A stretch of DNA of 64,000 nucleotides from Iocasia fonsfrigidae (GCF_017751145.1 NZ_CP046640.1:2460137-2524136), one strand, 5' to 3'. Numbered from the stretch's first letter, positions 8,117 to 17,195 are shown. Notes: generated by a model not told the origin, from the letters alone. A program made the numbers and translations.

Positions 8117-9343
8117 CTACATATTTGTTGTATCCTCCCAAGCCGTTAAATCCCTTACAATCTTTATAAAATCAGTAATAGTAGCTAATCGTTTTCTCCT
8201 GGTAACCATTATTTCTCCCAACTTAAGGGCAAAAATCTGAGCTCTAGCCCTCTCTGATAAATTCTCGATTCCGTCGAGGTCCTCAACATGTGCCATTCCT
8301 ATACATCTACGCATTGTTTTACAACCACCCATCCCAATACTGTCCTGTAACAACTGTTTCAAATAATAATCCTGATACCCCTTGACTGCTTTGGTAGTCT
8401 CATGGGCCTCCTGATCCCAAAATTTCCGAAACTTTTCTTCAAATTTATTCCAGATATCTTCAATTGTATCTAATAGATACTCCCGATAATCAGCTTTAAA
8501 TTCAGTAGATACCTCTTTACCAGACCATGAGGCATAATTTAATATTAGGTTTCCAATTACTGCACCTATATCAAAACCACTGGGGCCATAAAAGGCAAAT
8601 TCTGTATCAAAAACCTTGAGGGTTTTTTGATCAATAAAAATAGAACCTGTATGAAGATCTCCATGAATTAAAGCCTGAGCCCGGGTCATAAACTTTTCCT
8701 TTAAAACAGTTACTTCCTTACGTAATTCACTTTTTCTCCAAAATTCTTTTTCTAGATAAGGACGCAATTCTGGGTTTATATTATTTGATTCTGCATCAAA
8801 ATAAGGGTCAGTAAAAACTAAAACTTCTGTTATATCACACAACTCTGGATTAATAAAATTTTTAACCCTTTCCTTCTTCTCTTTGGGAGCCATATATAAA
8901 TCAGATGTATAGAAAAGGGTTTTGCTCAGAAAAGTAGATATCTGTTCAGCAAAGTGAGGGTATTTTATTCCAGAAATTAACCCCTTGCGCATTACTTTCA
9001 TACTACTCAAATCTTCCATAACAATTAAGGCCATTTCATCATCATACTTATATACCTTAGGTACCATCCCATCTGTTAATTCATCTTGAATCTTCATAGC
9101 TGTATATTCAAATTTAACTCTTTCTTTGGTTAGAGGCCAATCATCAGCTATTCTGACATGATCCAGAGCCTGCTTAATAACAACCCCCATGCCTGAATTC
9201 TGATCTGTAATATGAAAAACCAGATTAAGATTACCATCACCAATTTCATTACAGCTTAATTCAGCATCATCATCAAACAATCCTTCAATTCCCTTAACAT
9301 ACTCAATAGCCTCTTTTTCCTTCAATGGCTTATACTTAGTCAT
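8117..9343 (-). CDS. mtnK: S-methyl-5-thioribose kinase
   Basis: A 408-residue kinase that phosphorylates 5-methylthioribose (or 5-deoxyribose in related pathways) at C1 with ATP. It belongs to the APH/choline-kinase fold: EIGDGNLNLVFHI is the P-loop-like segment, ALIHGDLHTGSIF the catalytic loop and VFDTEFAFYGPSGFDIG the metal-binding block typical of MtnK. It is the last gene of the operon and supplies the substrate of mtnA upstream. SD GGGGGT is 5 nt before the ATG. Confidence 0.93.
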   Translation of the reverse strand: MTKYKPLKEKEAIEYVKGIEGLFDDDAELSCNEIGDGNLNLVFHITDQNSGMGVVIKQALDHVRIADDWPLTKERVKFEYTAMKIQDELTDGMVPKVYKYDDEMALIVMEDLSSMKVMRKGLISGIKYPHFAEQISTFLSKTLFYTSDLYMAPKEKKERVKNFINPELCDITEVLVFTDPYFDAESNNINPELRPYLEKEFWRKSELRKEVTVLKEKFMTRAQALIHGDLHTGSIFIDQKTLKVFDTEFAFYGPSGFDIGAVIGNLILNYASWSGKEVSTEFKADYREYLLDTIEDIWNKFEEKFRKFWDQEAHETTKAVKGYQDYYLKQLLQDSIGMGGCKTMRRCIGMAHVEDLDGIENLSERARAQIFALKLGEIMVTRRKRLATITDFIKIVRDLTAWEDTTNM

Positions 9344-9347
9344 TATA

Positions 9348-10484
9348 TTACCCCCTATTTTTATCTAAATTAATTATTTGTTGATAGGCCTGTTGTAATG
9401 CCTTTTTGGCAGTAATTTCACTATTAAATGCCTTAACAATCTCATCAGTCATAATAGCAATTAACTGACCCGTATTAGACAAATGAGGCAGAGGTTTTAC
9501 CCTTTCTAACATATTATAAACTACTGGATACCACCTATACTCCTGTTGCCCTGCTAAAAAGCTAGACTTCCTAGTTGGGTTTCCACAATAAGCCCCTACC
9601 GCTTTATCTATCTCTTTTGAGCTGATATATTGCAAAAACTTTTCTGCGGCCTCCTGTTTTTTACACAAATGATTTATTCCAAATGACCAGCTTGTATTCC
9701 AGGATGCTTCCAGGGAAGCAAAACCTATATCACCTGGATTTATACAGTCTTTATTCATAATTTGACCTAATTGTCCACTCCAGGAAACCCCGAGTTTACA
9801 CTTGTCCTTTTGAATAAAATCTAATACTTCTTCATTTCCAAACTCAGCTACATTATTAGGGCAGTATTTTTTCATTGCTATATATTTTTCCAGAGCAGCG
9901 TAACCCAGAGGAACATTAAAAAGTGGTAAACCAGTGTTATCAAAAGCATCTATACCCTCATTTCGTAAATAGGGTAGAAAATCCAGAAATATTTCTGAAG
10001 GGTGTGCTTTTAAAACAAAAGTATCTTTAATATGGTCAGTATTATCAATTACAATTTGTCTTAATTTAGCAATTGAAACAACTTCCGGAGGTATTTGTTT
10101 TAATTGCGCTTTTCGATAAAGTAGTATGTGTCCATCACAAAATGAGGGAAGTAAATATATATTATTATTTAATTCGATCTCTTCTCTGATTGAAGGCATT
10201 ATATCTAAATAGTCATACTCATCATCAAAATTATTACTCAATTTTAAAAGGTATTCCTTTTCAACAAATTCACGTAGCCACAAGTGACCTGCTATCATCA
10301 CTATATCATACCTATACTCCTGAAATGATTCCATTAAAGTTGAATAATAATCAGACCACTTTACTATTTCAAAATTAATATGGATACCGGTTTTTTCTTC
10401 AAACTTAGCCATAATATTTTTTCTATTAACATATACATAAACTGCTGGATCATCAACAGCCAGTATATCTAATGTATTTTGCAT
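9348..10484 (-). CDS. Leaderless ABC solute-binding-protein homologue (family 1), probably cytoplasmic
   Basis: About 378 residues resembling family-1 extracellular solute-binding proteins: an N-terminal DILAVDDPAVYVY strand, FEEKTGIHINFEIVKWSDYY, then a C-terminal lobe with LGVSWSGQLGQI and KKQEAAEKFLQYISSKE. It begins MQNTLDILAV directly with the first lobe and has no signal peptide. The upstream frame has no alternative ATG and meets a stop 13 codons earlier (the aldolase's own TAG), so a missed leader is excluded. SD AAAGGTG precedes ATG 10484. It lies between aldolase and kinase genes. It may bind a pathway intermediate in the cytoplasm; its role is unknown. Confidence 0.82.
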   Translation of the reverse strand: MQNTLDILAVDDPAVYVYVNRKNIMAKFEEKTGIHINFEIVKWSDYYSTLMESFQEYRYDIVMIAGHLWLREFVEKEYLLKLSNNFDDEYDYLDIMPSIREEIELNNNIYLLPSFCDGHILLYRKAQLKQIPPEVVSIAKLRQIVIDNTDHIKDTFVLKAHPSEIFLDFLPYLRNEGIDAFDNTGLPLFNVPLGYAALEKYIAMKKYCPNNVAEFGNEEVLDFIQKDKCKLGVSWSGQLGQIMNKDCINPGDIGFASLEASWNTSWSFGINHLCKKQEAAEKFLQYISSKEIDKAVGAYCGNPTRKSSFLAGQQEYRWYPVVYNMLERVKPLPHLSNTGQLIAIMTDEIVKAFNSEITAKKALQQAYQQIINLDKNRG

Positions 10485-10520
10485 ATAAAAACACACCTTT
10501 AAACATATATTTATAAAACA

Positions 10521-11207
10521 CTATTTGGATTCAGGAAATGGTATTCCACCACTTTGAATACCCATTTTCTCTCTAAGACTAATTAACTCTTTTATTTGAG
10601 CAGAATTAAGTTCTACAGGAGCACCTATTTCTTTAAGATAGTAGATAATCTTACAATAGTGTTCTACTGTTTCCATTCTGAAAAAGGCCTGAGTAAGGTC
10701 TTGCCCCCAGGTGAGCAAACCATGATTAGCTAAAAGCACAGCATTATAGTCATTTACAAAGGGGGAAACTGCCTCAGGGACTTCTTCACTTCCTGTAAGT
10801 GCATATTCTGAAACCGGCACAATCCCTAGATTTACAATTGACTCTGCCAGTATTGGGCGATCAAGAGGGATTCGGGCAACAGCAAAAGCGGTTGCCAGTG
10901 GTGGATGGGCATGAACAACTGCTTTTACATCTGGATTTAAGTTATAAACCTGCAAATGCATTTTAACCTCAGAAGATGGCCGCCATGTACCACAGGACAG
11001 TATATTCCCATCTAAATCCATTTTAACAAGACTTTCTATTGCCATACCACCTTTACTTACCCCTGTTGGTGTTACAATAATCTGATTTTCATTAATTTTG
11101 ACAGATATATTACCATCATTTGCAGCAACAAATTCCTTATCATACAATTTTTGGCCAATATTACAAATGTCTTTCTTGATCTTTTCTTCATTAAAATATT
11201 GTTTCAT
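10521..11207 (-). CDS. Class II aldolase (fuculose-1-phosphate aldolase family), probable methylthioribulose/deoxyribulose-1-phosphate aldolase
   Basis: A 228-residue zinc aldolase. NDGNISVKINENQIIVTPTG is the phosphate-binding N-terminus, PSSEVKMHL carries the catalytic Glu, VVHAHPP supplies two Zn histidines and LLANHG a third. The fold is shared with methylthioribulose-1-phosphate dehydratase (MtnB), but no mtnC/D/E partner is present. Beside mtnK and mtnA it therefore fits the aldolase of the dihydroxyacetone phosphate shunt, splitting methylthioribulose-1-phosphate into DHAP and methylthioacetaldehyde. ATG 11207 has AGGATG 8 nt upstream. Confidence 0.82.
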   Translation of the reverse strand: MKQYFNEEKIKKDICNIGQKLYDKEFVAANDGNISVKINENQIIVTPTGVSKGGMAIESLVKMDLDGNILSCGTWRPSSEVKMHLQVYNLNPDVKAVVHAHPPLATAFAVARIPLDRPILAESIVNLGIVPVSEYALTGSEEVPEAVSPFVNDYNAVLLANHGLLTWGQDLTQAFFRMETVEHYCKIIYYLKEIGAPVELNSAQIKELISLREKMGIQSGGIPFPESK

Positions 11208-11222
11208 TTTAGTCACATCCTA

Positions 11223-12272
11223 TTATTCGAATAACTTCCTTATATTTTCCATATATGGGGGTTTTACAACACCTTTTTCAGTAATAATAGCTGTAATGTA
11301 TTTAGCATCTGTAACATCAAAAGCAGGGTTATATGCCTTTACATCTTCTGGTGCAGTTCGCCTGCCAAAACCATTACCAATTTCATCTTCATCACGTAGT
11401 TCGATTTCTATTTCTTCTCCTGTAGGGGTTTCCAGATCAATAGTAGAGGTTGGCCCAAGAACATACATTGGAATATCATACTCCCGGGCAAGAATAGCCA
11501 CCCCTGAAGTACCTATTTTATTTGCAGTATCTCCATTCGCTGCTACACGGTCACACCCTACAAGTACAGCATCAATCTTTCCTTCCTTCATAACCAAAGA
11601 AGCCATGTCATCACAGATTACAGTTACATCAATCCCTGCTTTATTTAACTCATAGGCTGTTAATCTAGAACCCTGTAATAATGGCCTTGTTTCATCAGCA
11701 TATACTTTGAATTTATATCCCTTTTGCTCTCCCAAATACATAGGAGCCAGGGCTGTTCCATAACCTGATGTGGCAATACCACCTGCATTACAATGTGTTA
11801 ATAAGCCCATTCCTGGTTTAAGTAATGATAAACCATGTTCACCAATGGCTTTTCCCATAGCCTGGTCTTCTGCTAAAATCTTTTCACTTTCATCTAATAA
11901 AGCCCTTTTAATTTCTTCTACAGACTTATTTGCTTCTTTTTCAAATCTTTTGGTCATTCTATCCAAGGCCCAGAATAAATTAACAGCAGTAGGCCTTGAT
12001 GTGGCAAGATAATCCCTGATTTCTTCAAATTCTTTTCTAAAATCCACTACAGTCGTAGCCTTGGACTTCAAACTACAGACATAAAGTCCAAATGCAGCCG
12101 CAATTCCTATAGCCGGCGCCCCTCTAACCCTTAGTTTCTTAATTGCTTCCCAGATATCCTCAACTTGGTCTAATTCTAGAAATTTTTCCTCATTAGGTAA
12201 TAATGTTTGGTCAATAAGTACAAGTTTATCTTTGGTATCATTTAATGTAGCTGGTACTACAGTCATAATCAT
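11223..12272 (-). CDS. mtnA: S-methyl-5-thioribose-1-phosphate isomerase
   Basis: A 349-residue eIF2B-like isomerase that converts methylthioribose-1-phosphate to the ribulose form. Diagnostic segments are IKKLRVRGAPAIGIAAAFGL, LLTHCNAGGIATSGYGTAL (catalytic Cys), VICDDMAS and AVLVGCDRVAANGDTANKIGT (catalytic Asp). SD AAGGATGG is 9 nt before the first ATG. It lies between the transporter genes and the aldolase, the order in which an imported thiopentose would be processed. Confidence 0.95.
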   Translation of the reverse strand: MIMTVVPATLNDTKDKLVLIDQTLLPNEEKFLELDQVEDIWEAIKKLRVRGAPAIGIAAAFGLYVCSLKSKATTVVDFRKEFEEIRDYLATSRPTAVNLFWALDRMTKRFEKEANKSVEEIKRALLDESEKILAEDQAMGKAIGEHGLSLLKPGMGLLTHCNAGGIATSGYGTALAPMYLGEQKGYKFKVYADETRPLLQGSRLTAYELNKAGIDVTVICDDMASLVMKEGKIDAVLVGCDRVAANGDTANKIGTSGVAILAREYDIPMYVLGPTSTIDLETPTGEEIEIELRDEDEIGNGFGRRTAPEDVKAYNPAFDVTDAKYITAIITEKGVVKPPYMENIRKLFE

Positions 12273-12360
12273 TTTTACACACCATCCTTTTAATAAGATT
12301 ATCTTACTCCAATAACCATTATTTTACCTTTTATATCCTTAGGACTATTTGATTTATCCA

Positions 12361-13362
12361 CTATTTTTTCTTTTTATAATATGTTAGACTTAAAGCCAGG
12401 ATCAAAACAATCCCTTTTACAATATCTTGTGAATAATAGGGAAAATCCATCATAATTAATCCATTCAGTAAAATTCCCATTAACAAGGCACCGAATAGTG
12501 TTCCAAAGGCATTTGCTTTACCAATACCAAATACTGAAAATCCAATAAAAGCTGCTGCAACTGAATCCATCAAATATGGTCCCCCTGCATCAACCTCCCC
12601 AGAGCCTAACCTGGCTCCAAGAACAAGCCCACCTAAGGCAGCAATAAATCCCGACATCATATAGGCTATTAATTTGTATCTGTTTATTGGAATACCTGAC
12701 AGTTTTGCGGCTTCCTCATTACCACCTATCATATATAGATACCTTCCATATTTTGTCTGATTCAGGAAGACGTGGGCTAGCAAAGCAACAATCAACATAA
12801 TAACAACTGGAACAGGTATACCGAACAACTTACCCTGCCCAATGAATAAAAAGGCATCATTCATCGTTCCAGGTGCCATCCCAGCATTATTTGGCAAAGG
12901 CATAAAATTATAAATTGCTGAACCACTTTGAAAGGTAATAGAAATACCGGTTAAAAGGAACATCATAGAAAGAGTTGTCAACATATCAGATATATTCATC
13001 TTAATGATAAAAAAAGCATTAATACATCCGACTAAAATACCCACAATTAATGGTACAATAATAGCAGGTACTGCTCCCATTTCCCAGACTACCATAAACT
13101 TTGCGGCAATAACAGAAGCAAAACCAGCTACAGCACCTACAGATAAATCAAAACCATCTATGGTAAGAGACATAGTAATAGCCAGAGCAATCAAGGCAAC
13201 AATAGATACAGACCTGAATATGTTTGTCATATTATTAAAATTCATAAAATTATCAAGTGTAAATGTGAAGAATAATATTGCCACTAAAATTACAATTATT
13301 GTTCCATATTTATACAGAAATTTAAATAAATCAAAATTACTTTCCTTAACATTATTTTTCAT
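12361..13362 (-). CDS. Sugar-type ABC transporter permease (RbsC family), probably thiopentose/deoxypentose importer
   Basis: A 333-residue permease with about nine to ten hydrophobic segments and the RbsC-family block SLTIDGFDLSVGAVAGFASV; the C-terminal half contains KLSGIPINRYKLIAYMMSGF and the gating segment VAAAFIGFSVFGIGKANAFG. Its start overlaps the end of the ATPase gene by 11 nt, which implies translational coupling. Its place in a mtnA-mtnK operon points to methylthioribose or 5-deoxyribose as substrate instead of ribose; that is inferred from context. Confidence 0.88.
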   Translation of the reverse strand: MKNNVKESNFDLFKFLYKYGTIIVILVAILFFTFTLDNFMNFNNMTNIFRSVSIVALIALAITMSLTIDGFDLSVGAVAGFASVIAAKFMVVWEMGAVPAIIVPLIVGILVGCINAFFIIKMNISDMLTTLSMMFLLTGISITFQSGSAIYNFMPLPNNAGMAPGTMNDAFLFIGQGKLFGIPVPVVIMLIVALLAHVFLNQTKYGRYLYMIGGNEEAAKLSGIPINRYKLIAYMMSGFIAALGGLVLGARLGSGEVDAGGPYLMDSVAAAFIGFSVFGIGKANAFGTLFGALLMGILLNGLIMMDFPYYSQDIVKGIVLILALSLTYYKKKK

Positions 13363-14851
13363 TTACCCCACCCCCTGCAGAATAATAAAGCAATTCTTCT
13401 TCTGTGGTATTTTTTGTGATAAGTTCTTTTACTATTGTACCGTTGTACATTACATAAACCCTGTCTGTTAAACCTAATATTTCACTAAATTCACAAGAGG
13501 CATAGATAACCCCTTTACCCTGTTTCACTAAACCACCGATTAATTCATATATTTCTGCCTTTGAACCAACATCTACCCCTTTAGTAGGTTCATCAAAAAT
13601 AAAGACCCTGGCTTCAGATAAAAGCCACTTCCCTATAGCCACTTTTTGTTGATTACCACCACTTAGATTAGCAACTAATTGTTTTTCTGTTGGTGTTTTA
13701 ATAGCAACTTTACTAATACTTTCTAAAGTAACCTGTTTAATCTTATTTTTTTTGATAAATATACCCTGACAATACTTTTCTAAAGTTGGCAGTGTAATAT
13801 TGGTTTCTACTGATTCCTGTACCAGAATCCCCTCTTTCCTTCTTTCTTCAGGTACCAGTGCCAGTCCTTTTCTAACAGCATCAGCTGGATTATTCGGATT
13901 AATTATTTTGTTATCTAATATTATTTCACCCTGTGAAATATTACCTTCACCAAATAACAGTTTAGCTGTTTCAGTTTTACCACCGCCAACCAGACCAGCT
14001 AAACCTACAATTTCACCTGCTCTGACCTTTACGTTAATATTATTTATTCCACCTGTACCTGATAAATTTTTTGCCTCCAGAATTGTATCAGTTATTTCTG
14101 ACTTAACTTTAGGATAGGTATTTTCTAACTTTCGCCCTAACATTTTTTCAACAGCCCTATCTATCGTCATATCTGCTATGTTATAAGTACCTACTATTTC
14201 ACCATCTTTTAATACAGTAATCTTTTCACATATTTCAAAAACCTCATCTAATCTGTGTGATATAAAGATAATACTCATACCATCTTTTTTTAGTTTTTTC
14301 ACAATTTCAAATAACTTCTTTGTTTCTTCAACACTTAAAGGGGCAGTAGGCTCATCTAATATTAAGTATTTTGCTTTATGAAATACAGCACGTCCAATTA
14401 AAACCATCTGTTTTTCGGAAAGGGTAAGCTCATTTACCAATTGATTAACACTAAAATCTAAACCAAGTTCACCCAGTTCTTTTTGGGCCTGCCTTTTTAT
14501 ATTTTTCCAGTCCATAAAAACATCTTTTTTCTCCCTAACAATATAATCCATCATTATATTCTCTGCTACAGTTAATTGCGGAATAAGGGCTGTATCTACT
14601 TCTTGATAAACTATGACAATACCATTGTTTTTGGCATCGAGTGGATTATCTATGGTAAGTTTATTATTATCAATAAATATATCCCCTTCATATCCCCCAT
14701 AAGCGCCTGCTAATATTTTCATCAAAGTACTTTTTCCAGCTCCATTGGCACCTATCAAGGCATGAACTTCCCCAGTTTCTACTTGAAAATCAACATTTTC
14801 TAAAGCCTTTACACCTGGAAAATATTTGGAAATACCTTTCATTCTTAGCAT
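13352..14851 (-). CDS. Sugar-type ABC transporter ATPase with two ATP-binding domains (RbsA family)
   Basis: About 499 residues with two nucleotide-binding domains. The first has Walker A GANGAGKSTLM, the signature LSEKQMVLIGRA and Walker B YLILDEPTAPLS. The second has a degenerate Walker A GLVGGGKTETAK (no GKST), signature LSGGNQQKVAIGKWL and FIFDEPTKGVDVG. This asymmetry is normal for RbsA/MglA. The ATG at 14851 (MLRMKGISKYF, SD GAGG 9 nt upstream) starts the conserved N-terminus; GTG 14866 and ATG 14860 are less likely. Confidence 0.9.
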   Translation of the reverse strand: MLRMKGISKYFPGVKALENVDFQVETGEVHALIGANGAGKSTLMKILAGAYGGYEGDIFIDNNKLTIDNPLDAKNNGIVIVYQEVDTALIPQLTVAENIMMDYIVREKKDVFMDWKNIKRQAQKELGELGLDFSVNQLVNELTLSEKQMVLIGRAVFHKAKYLILDEPTAPLSVEETKKLFEIVKKLKKDGMSIIFISHRLDEVFEICEKITVLKDGEIVGTYNIADMTIDRAVEKMLGRKLENTYPKVKSEITDTILEAKNLSGTGGINNINVKVRAGEIVGLAGLVGGGKTETAKLLFGEGNISQGEIILDNKIINPNNPADAVRKGLALVPEERRKEGILVQESVETNITLPTLEKYCQGIFIKKNKIKQVTLESISKVAIKTPTEKQLVANLSGGNQQKVAIGKWLLSEARVFIFDEPTKGVDVGSKAEIYELIGGLVKQGKGVIYASCEFSEILGLTDRVYVMYNGTIVKELITKNTTEEELLYYSAGGGVNEK

Positions 14852-14916
14852 ATTTGTCATCCTCACATCTTTGATAAGCTTTAAAATTCCTGTAGTATAT
14901 TTTTTGGGATTTTTTA

Positions 14917-14949
14917 TTAAAGCTTGTCAACATAGTTAACAAGCTTTAA
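14917..14949 (-). promoter_or_regulatory. Intercistronic stem-loop between binding-protein and ATPase genes
   Basis: Eleven-bp arms TTAAAGCTTGT (14917-14927) and ACAAGCTTTAA (14939-14949) form a strong hairpin 39 nt after the binding-protein stop. A run of T/A follows in transcript direction. Such structures commonly attenuate read-through or stabilise the upstream message so that more binding protein than transporter is made. Confidence 0.6.
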
Positions 14950-14987
14950 TATTATGATTATTAAACTTATATAAGTGGGCTTTTAAT

Positions 14988-16058
14988 TTAATTCAGACTC
15001 TCTTCCAGGGCTATCATCCAATCTTCCAGAAAATCTGTTGTATAACCCCAACCATCATAGTAATCAGCCAGGTCCGCCATTGAAACCCGCTTTTCTTCTT
15101 TAGAAGGCAGGTCATCAACATGCACTATGACAGGTTTCAGAGAATAATACCTAGGTATCTTTTCACCAGCAATCGCCTTTAAGGCTAAACGAATCTGAAC
15201 CTGACCAACTATTGTAGGGTCAACTGCTGCTGAAGACCGCCAGATTTCTGGATGCTCCTGCATCATAGCTAAATCCTGATCAGAGATATCTACAGAATAA
15301 AGTGGAATTGTTTTGCCTGAAGCAACAATAGCATTATAAAACCCTTTAGCATACTCATCCCAGACTGCATAGACAGCATCAATATTATTTCTACTTGTTA
15401 ATAAAGTCTCTAAAGCAGACTGGGCTTTAGGCATTGGGTTATCTGTTCCCTGATCAATAGTATTAACTACTTTAATGCCTGGATATGTTGGTAGTATTCC
15501 TCCCTGCCAGATTCTATGTCTTTTATCAGTTGGCGGAACATTAGCAACACGGTTATAAATAACATTACCTGACCCATCTAATTCCTGGACTAATGACATT
15601 TGTGAAAGTAAACCCATCATTAAGTCATATTGGTCAAGTGAAACCAGTTTTCCTTGATGTATTTCATAAGGGACATCAAAATCATTATCAAATACAATAA
15701 CTGGTATACCAGCTTTTAATGCCCTGATAACTGCATCCTTTAATGCTGGTGCCTTACCATGAGAAATCAAGATTGCATCCATCTTGTTGGAAACAGCATT
15801 ATCAATAGCATCTGACATTTTTGCTAAATTATTATTGGCATCAATCACACTAAGGTCTATTCCATATTTCTCCGCTTCTGCCCTGGTACCATTGATATGT
15901 GTAATCATATGTGTCCCAGTTCCCCATTCTTTAACCAAAGCCATTCGTAGTGTTCTTCCTTTAATATTTTCTGGAATCTCTACATTTGCTGCAGATACAA
16001 CACCCATAAATGAAACTGCCAGCATAATAAGTAGCACGCTAACTAAGCACTTTTTCAT
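14988..16058 (-). CDS. Sugar-type periplasmic binding protein of the thiopentose importer (RbsB/peripla_BP_4 class)
   Basis: A 356-residue binding protein with a signal peptide (MKKCLVSVLLIMLAVSFMG to VVSAAN) and no lipobox at the cleavage site. The mature part has the two-lobed pentose-binding pattern: AVSNKMDAILISHGKAPALK, AGIPVIVFDNDFD, then NIDAVYAVWDEYAKGFYNAI and LYSVDISDQDLAMM. It is the promoter-proximal gene of the mtn operon, 136 nt before the ATPase gene with a hairpin between. The ligand is predicted from context as 5-methylthioribose or 5-deoxyribose. Confidence 0.87.
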   Translation of the reverse strand: MKKCLVSVLLIMLAVSFMGVVSAANVEIPENIKGRTLRMALVKEWGTGTHMITHINGTRAEAEKYGIDLSVIDANNNLAKMSDAIDNAVSNKMDAILISHGKAPALKDAVIRALKAGIPVIVFDNDFDVPYEIHQGKLVSLDQYDLMMGLLSQMSLVQELDGSGNVIYNRVANVPPTDKRHRIWQGGILPTYPGIKVVNTIDQGTDNPMPKAQSALETLLTSRNNIDAVYAVWDEYAKGFYNAIVASGKTIPLYSVDISDQDLAMMQEHPEIWRSSAAVDPTIVGQVQIRLALKAIAGEKIPRYYSLKPVIVHVDDLPSKEEKRVSMADLADYYDGWGYTTDFLEDWMIALEESLN

Positions 16059-16109
16059 TATTCATCCTCTCCTTTTAATGTGAATTTTTAGAATTTAATT
16101 TATAATCAT

Positions 16110-16138
16110 ATATTATCATATTTTTTAATATTCGTCAA
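16110..16138 (-). promoter_or_regulatory. Promoter of the methylthioribose operon
   Basis: On the minus strand -35 TTGACG (16138-16133), exactly 17 nt, then -10 TAATAT (16115-16110), about 50 nt before the start codon of the first gene. This is a good sigma-A match. Confidence 0.6.
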
Positions 16139-16149
16139 TCAAAATTGAC
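16134..16149. promoter_or_regulatory. Putative repressor operator overlapping the -35 box
   Basis: GTCAATCAAAATTGAC is an inverted repeat (6-bp arms GTCAAT/ATTGAC, 4-nt centre) covering the -35 hexamer of the mtn operon promoter. The neighbouring DeoR-type regulator (16290-17033) is the obvious candidate ligand-responsive repressor; this is inference from position. Confidence 0.35.
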
Positions 16150-16211
16150 CATTTAAATCTTTTTATTTCATTATTTTTCATCTGTAATCATATGTGGGTC
16201 TTTTTACACAA

Positions 16212-16240
16212 ACAAAAAACCTACTTTTTAAAGCAGGTTT
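16212..16240 (-). terminator. Terminator of the DeoR regulator gene
   Basis: In transcript direction AAACCTGC, an A/T-rich loop and GTAGGTTT (one G-T wobble) are followed by a T-rich tract, 50 nt after the deoR-type gene stops. This separates the regulator's transcript from the mtn operon. Confidence 0.6.
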
Positions 16241-16289
16241 AACTATAAAATATATATTTATTTGTCCTGATAAAAATATTATTATATTA

Positions 16290-17033
16290 TCATTTCACCA
16301 AAATAACTTTCTTAGAATCTAAATTCTTTACATCAGCCTTTTTAGTAGTAATAAGCTTATGTTCTTCTTTTATTTCAGCAAATTTATACCTTGAGTTTTT
16401 GCCTATTTTGGTAGAATCACCTATAAAATAAACCTCCCTAGACCTTTCAATTACAATTTTATTTATTTCAGCCACATCCATAATCGATGTAGATAACCCA
16501 CGGTCAAAGGAAATGCCTGATGCCCCAATAAAACACTTATCAAAATTCATATTTGTAACTTGGTTTATAGCAAATGGGCCAACAAGCACTGCAATATCTG
16601 TTAATAAATCTCCCCCCAAAATGATTGAATTAATATTATATCTTACTAATTCATTAATATGAAAGGCTCCATTTGTTACGACGGTTACATTTTTTCCTTT
16701 TAAATGTCTTATAATATAATTTTCGGTAGTACCAGGTCCCAAAAAAACAAACTGGCCATCACCAATAAGAGTTGCTGCATAACTGCCAATCACCTTTTTT
16801 TCTTCCCGATTGAGATTGATTTTTTCTTCTACAGATTTTTCGGCTACATTAATTATTAATCTGGCTGCACCACCTGATAACAACTCTATTTGACCCTCTT
16901 CAGCCAAAGTCTTTAAATCCCTCCTAACCGTCGCTAAAGATACATTGGTTTTCTCCTTAATTTCATCTAAATATATAATCTCCTTCGAATGCATTAATTC
17001 AAGAATAGTCTTCCTCCTAGCATAAGGAATCAT
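16290..17033 (-). CDS. DeoR-family transcriptional regulator
   Basis: About 247 residues starting at ATG 17033 (MIPYARRKTILELMHSKE; SD AAGGTGG 7 nt upstream); an earlier in-frame start would add a non-conserved extension. The N-terminal helix-turn-helix is IKEKTNVSLATVRRDLKTLA. The C-terminal sugar-phosphate-sensing domain shows FVFLGPGTTENYIIRHLKG and the CFIGASGISFDRGLST motif typical of DeoR effectors. It probably represses the adjacent mtn operon and responds to a phosphorylated pentose such as methylthioribulose-1-phosphate; the effector is inferred. Confidence 0.9.
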   Translation of the reverse strand: MIPYARRKTILELMHSKEIIYLDEIKEKTNVSLATVRRDLKTLAEEGQIELLSGGAARLIINVAEKSVEEKINLNREEKKVIGSYAATLIGDGQFVFLGPGTTENYIIRHLKGKNVTVVTNGAFHINELVRYNINSIILGGDLLTDIAVLVGPFAINQVTNMNFDKCFIGASGISFDRGLSTSIMDVAEINKIVIERSREVYFIGDSTKIGKNSRYKFAEIKEEHKLITTKKADVKNLDSKKVILVK

Positions 17034-17130
17034 CAAAAACCACCTTCCCATATCATACTTTTTAAGATTTTTATTAAATATTATCACAAATTTTCAAGCC
17101 CTGCAAATGATTTATGTCATATTTGCATCT

Positions 17131-17177
17131 AAAAAACCTCAAATTATATTAAATTTCGTCAATATAATTTGAGGTTT
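17131..17177 (-). terminator. Terminator of the GH31 operon
   Basis: A perfect 17-bp inverted repeat (17134-17150 with 17161-17177, beginning AAACCTCAAATT) with a 10-nt loop and a T6 run on the minus strand lies 19 nt after the glycosidase stop codon. Confidence 0.85.
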
Positions 17178-17195
17178 GTAAATATATTTAATTCT

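Noticed and set aside
10521-11207. Assignment as methylthioribulose-1-phosphate dehydratase (mtnB)
   Set aside because: Same fold, but no mtnC/D/E partner in the operon; the aldolase reading fits the context better, though the distinction needs an assay.
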